Shown here one piece after another: positions 33,307-35,247 of a stretch of DNA of 35,247 nucleotides (its first letter is position 1; each line of letters begins with the position of its first letter). The notes beneath the pieces are model-generated. The model was given only the letters and a program-made list of their open reading frames with translations, searched no databases and was not told the origin of the DNA. The position numbers and the translations under genes are program-made. The stretch covers positions 1 through 35,247 of the forward strand of contig JAJYYH010000060.1 in NCBI GenBank assembly GCA_021801255.1, read 5' to 3'. This DNA is from Pseudomonadota bacterium. GTDB taxonomy: Bacteria; Pseudomonadota; Alphaproteobacteria; Acetobacterales; Acetobacteraceae.

Positions 33307-34920
33307 ATGTTGCCCGCTGGGCGTTCCTATGACGAGATCGCAGGAAAATTCCGCTGGCTGGTGCCGGAAAACTACAATATCGGCGTCGATGTCTGCGACA
33401 AATGGGCGGATGGCTCGGGACGGCTGGCGCTGATCCATCTCGGGACCGATGGCGGCGTCGAGCGGATTTCCTTCGACGACCTGAAACGCCGCAGCAATCA
33501 ACTCGCCAACGTGTTCCGCGCGCATGGTATCGGGCGCGGCGATCGCATCGGCGTCCTGCTCGCGCAATCACCGGAAACCGCCATTGCCCATATCGCCGCC
33601 TATAAGCTCGGCGCCATTGCGGTGCCACTTTTCGCGCTATTCGGCGCCGACGCGCTGCAGTTCCGGCTCGCCGATTCCGGGGCGCGCGCGCTCGTGACCG
33701 ATGCCGAGGGTCTCGCCAAGATCGCCTCCCTGCGCCCGCTTTTGCCCGATTTGCGCCTGCTGCTCTCGGTCGATGGACCGGGCGAGGGCGCGCTTGGGCT
33801 CGGCGCCGAGATGGCACGGGCGACGGATCATTTCACGCCCGTTGCCACCGCCGCCGACGATCCCGCGGTGATCGTCTATACCTCGGGCACCACCGGGCCG
33901 CCCAAGGGCGCGCTGCATGGCCATCGCGTGCTGCTCGGCCATTTGCCGGGCGTCGAGATGCCCCAGGATCTGTTTCCGCAACCCGGCGATCTGTTCTGGA
34001 CGCCGGCCGATTGGGCCTGGGTCGGCGGGTTGTTCGATGTGCTGCTGCCGAGCCTCCATCACGGCGTGCCGGTGCTGGCGCGCCGGCTGCCGAAATTCGA
34101 CCCCGAGGAAGCCTTCGCGCTGATGGCGCGGTTTGCCGTGCGCAATGTTTTTCTGCCACCGACCGCGCTCAAGATGCTGCGCGGCGTGCCGCGGCCGCGC
34201 GCGCGTTTCAACTACGCGGTGCGCTCGATCGGCAGCGGCGGCGAGACGCTGGGCAGCGAATTGCTTGCCTGGGGGCGCGAAACTTTTGGTCTCACCATCA
34301 ACGAATTCTATGGCCAGACCGAATGCAATCTCATCGTCGCCAATTGCGCCAGGATCATGGAAGTCAGGCCCGGCGCGATGGGTCGCGCCGTGCCGGGCCA
34401 CGACGTACGGATCGTCGATTCGACGGGTGCCGCGCTGCCGGCGGGCAGTCTCGGCACCATCGCGGTGCGCCGGCCCGATCCGGTGATGTTTCTCGGCTAC
34501 TGGAACAACGCGGATGCCACGGCGAAAAAATTCATCGGTCCCTGGCTGCTCACCGGCGATCAGGGTTTCCGCGACGAGGCGGGCTATTTCCATTTCAAAG
34601 GCCGCGATGACGACGTGATTACCTCGGGCGGCTATCGCATCGGCCCCGGGGAGATCGAGGATTGCCTGCTCAAGCATCCGAAGGTGGCGCTCGCGGGCGT
34701 CATCGGCGTGCCCGATGCGCTGCGCACCGAGCGCGTCAAGGCGTTCATCGTCCTCCATGAGGGGGTTTCGCCCGATCCAGCGCTCGCCAGGGAAATTCAG
34801 GACTTTGTCAAGACCCAGCTCGCGGCCCACGAATATCCCCGCGAGATCGTCTTCGTCGAGGCCCTGCCCATGACAACCACGGGGAAAATCATGCGTAATG
34901 AGTTGCGCCGGTGGACCTGA
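33307..34920 (+). CDS. AMP-dependent acyl-CoA synthetase
   Basis: These enzymes activate carboxylic acids to acyl-CoA through an acyl-AMP intermediate. From the ATG at 33307 (preceded by GGGGAGGG) the protein has 537 residues. The P-loop-like YTSGTTGPPKG is at about 191-201, the hinge GRDDDVITSGGYRIGPGEIE follows, and K527 in TTTGKIMRNELR is the catalytic lysine. The sequence resembles medium-chain/aromatic or short-chain acid ligases; the substrate cannot be fixed. An upstream in-frame ATG at 33280 is less well placed. Confidence 0.92.
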   Translation: MLPAGRSYDEIAGKFRWLVPENYNIGVDVCDKWADGSGRLALIHLGTDGGVERISFDDLKRRSNQLANVFRAHGIGRGDRIGVLLAQSPETAIAHIAAYKLGAIAVPLFALFGADALQFRLADSGARALVTDAEGLAKIASLRPLLPDLRLLLSVDGPGEGALGLGAEMARATDHFTPVATAADDPAVIVYTSGTTGPPKGALHGHRVLLGHLPGVEMPQDLFPQPGDLFWTPADWAWVGGLFDVLLPSLHHGVPVLARRLPKFDPEEAFALMARFAVRNVFLPPTALKMLRGVPRPRARFNYAVRSIGSGGETLGSELLAWGRETFGLTINEFYGQTECNLIVANCARIMEVRPGAMGRAVPGHDVRIVDSTGAALPAGSLGTIAVRRPDPVMFLGYWNNADATAKKFIGPWLLTGDQGFRDEAGYFHFKGRDDDVITSGGYRIGPGEIEDCLLKHPKVALAGVIGVPDALRTERVKAFIVLHEGVSPDPALAREIQDFVKTQLAAHEYPREIVFVEALPMTTTGKIMRNELRRWT

Positions 34921-35025
34921 CCGCACCAAATGCGCTGCGGCGAAGGTCGTGGATTTCCCTCGCACCCGCGATTGTCTTGTTGAAAAGGTTCGGTGTCTGT
35001 CGGGAAAGAAAATAAGCAAAATGGA

Positions 35026-35049
35026 GGTTCTTTTTTGCAAAAAAGAACC
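35026..35049. repeat. 24-bp perfect palindrome next to a transposase end
   Basis: Eleven-base arms (GGTTCTTTTTT and AAAAAAGAACC) flank GC. It lies between the acyl-CoA synthetase stop and the transposase stop, 15 bases before the latter. It could terminate transcription from either side, since each arm ends in a run of T or A, or belong to a dispersed repeat or the end of the mobile element. Confidence 0.7.
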
Positions 35050-35064
35050 AAAAAACTATCCTGA

Positions 35065-35247
35065 TTACGCATGATTTTCAGCCAACTTAAGCAGGCGGTA
35101 GGGCATTGGCGGTGTCCGCGCCGCGGCCCAGGTGAGGCGCGGGATCATGGCGGCGAGGTCGTATCGGCGGTTGAAGCGATACGCGAACTCGGCGAGGTAG
35201 CGCGGCACATGCTTGCTGCTGATGGCCCGATAGGTGCTGGTGATCGA
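35065..35247 (-). mobile_element. IS1595-type transposase, 3' end only (cut by window edge)
   Basis: The minus strand is open from the window edge to a TAA at 35065-35067, encoding 60 residues. HVPRYLAEFAYRFNRRYDLA and the TPPMPYRLLKLAENHA ending match the C-terminal part of IS1595/ISXO2-type DDE transposases. Most of the gene lies outside the window, so intactness cannot be judged. The perfect palindrome nearby may mark the end of the element. Confidence 0.75.

Overview
The window is GC-rich, densely packed chromosomal DNA. It most resembles an alphaproteobacterium, probably of the Rhodospirillales/Acetobacteraceae type. That placement is an inference from codon usage, the secB and Bcp-glnE neighbourhoods, an FnrN-type regulator, and the PHA synthase/phosphotransacetylase/FabI cluster. 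No rRNA, tRNA or CRISPR array was seen.

Layout. (1) 1-470: gene-poor, apparently degraded DNA. (2) 477-4599: an oxygen-independent ubiquinone module, ubiT-ubiU-ubiV on the minus strand, divergent from a ubiD-family decarboxylase; an FNR/FixK-type palindrome (3003-3016) lies between them. (3) 4621-5480: a graveyard made of a frameshifted IS630-type transposase remnant fused to pieces of a membrane-bound [NiFe]-hydrogenase (HyfI/HycG-like, then HyfB-like). (4) 5487-11520: a Gfo/Idh/MocA oxidoreductase, secD-secF, an unrecognised 327-residue protein, secB and a Bcp peroxiredoxin. (5) 11507-18876: glnE, a large AsmA/YhdP-like protein and a YeiH-type transporter. (6) 18905-20996: a dienelactone hydrolase/SnoaL fusion and an NDUFAF6-like squalene/phytoene-synthase-fold protein. 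(7) 21082-23831: a compact mercury-resistance locus, merR divergent from merT-merP-merA, with a classic 19-bp-spaced MerR promoter and two short tandem duplications around merT. (8) 23888-25758: a class II glutamine amidotransferase and a PanE/ApbA-type reductase. (9) 25931-31086, all minus strand: GNAT-like protein, phaC, MaoC-Pta fusion, phasin-like protein and FabI. (10) 31211-31990: an FnrN-type [4Fe-4S] regulator, divergent from the PHA cluster. (11) 32008-34920: an enolase-superfamily enzyme and an acyl-CoA synthetase. (12) 35026-35247: a 24-bp perfect palindrome and the 3' end of an IS1595-type transposase cut by the window edge.

How it works together. Three 14-bp FNR/FixK-type palindromes lie in front of the anaerobic ubiquinone genes, the phasin/fabI genes and the divergent phaC-operon/fnr pair. 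The regulator encoded in the window keeps the cysteines expected for an oxygen-sensing iron-sulfur cluster and the E..SR recognition residues for TTGAT-type half sites. The simplest reading is a local low-oxygen regulon that switches on O2-independent quinone synthesis and polyhydroxyalkanoate/acyl-phosphate metabolism together. This is inference from sequence alone. It is the most interesting system seen here, built from known parts in a combination worth testing.
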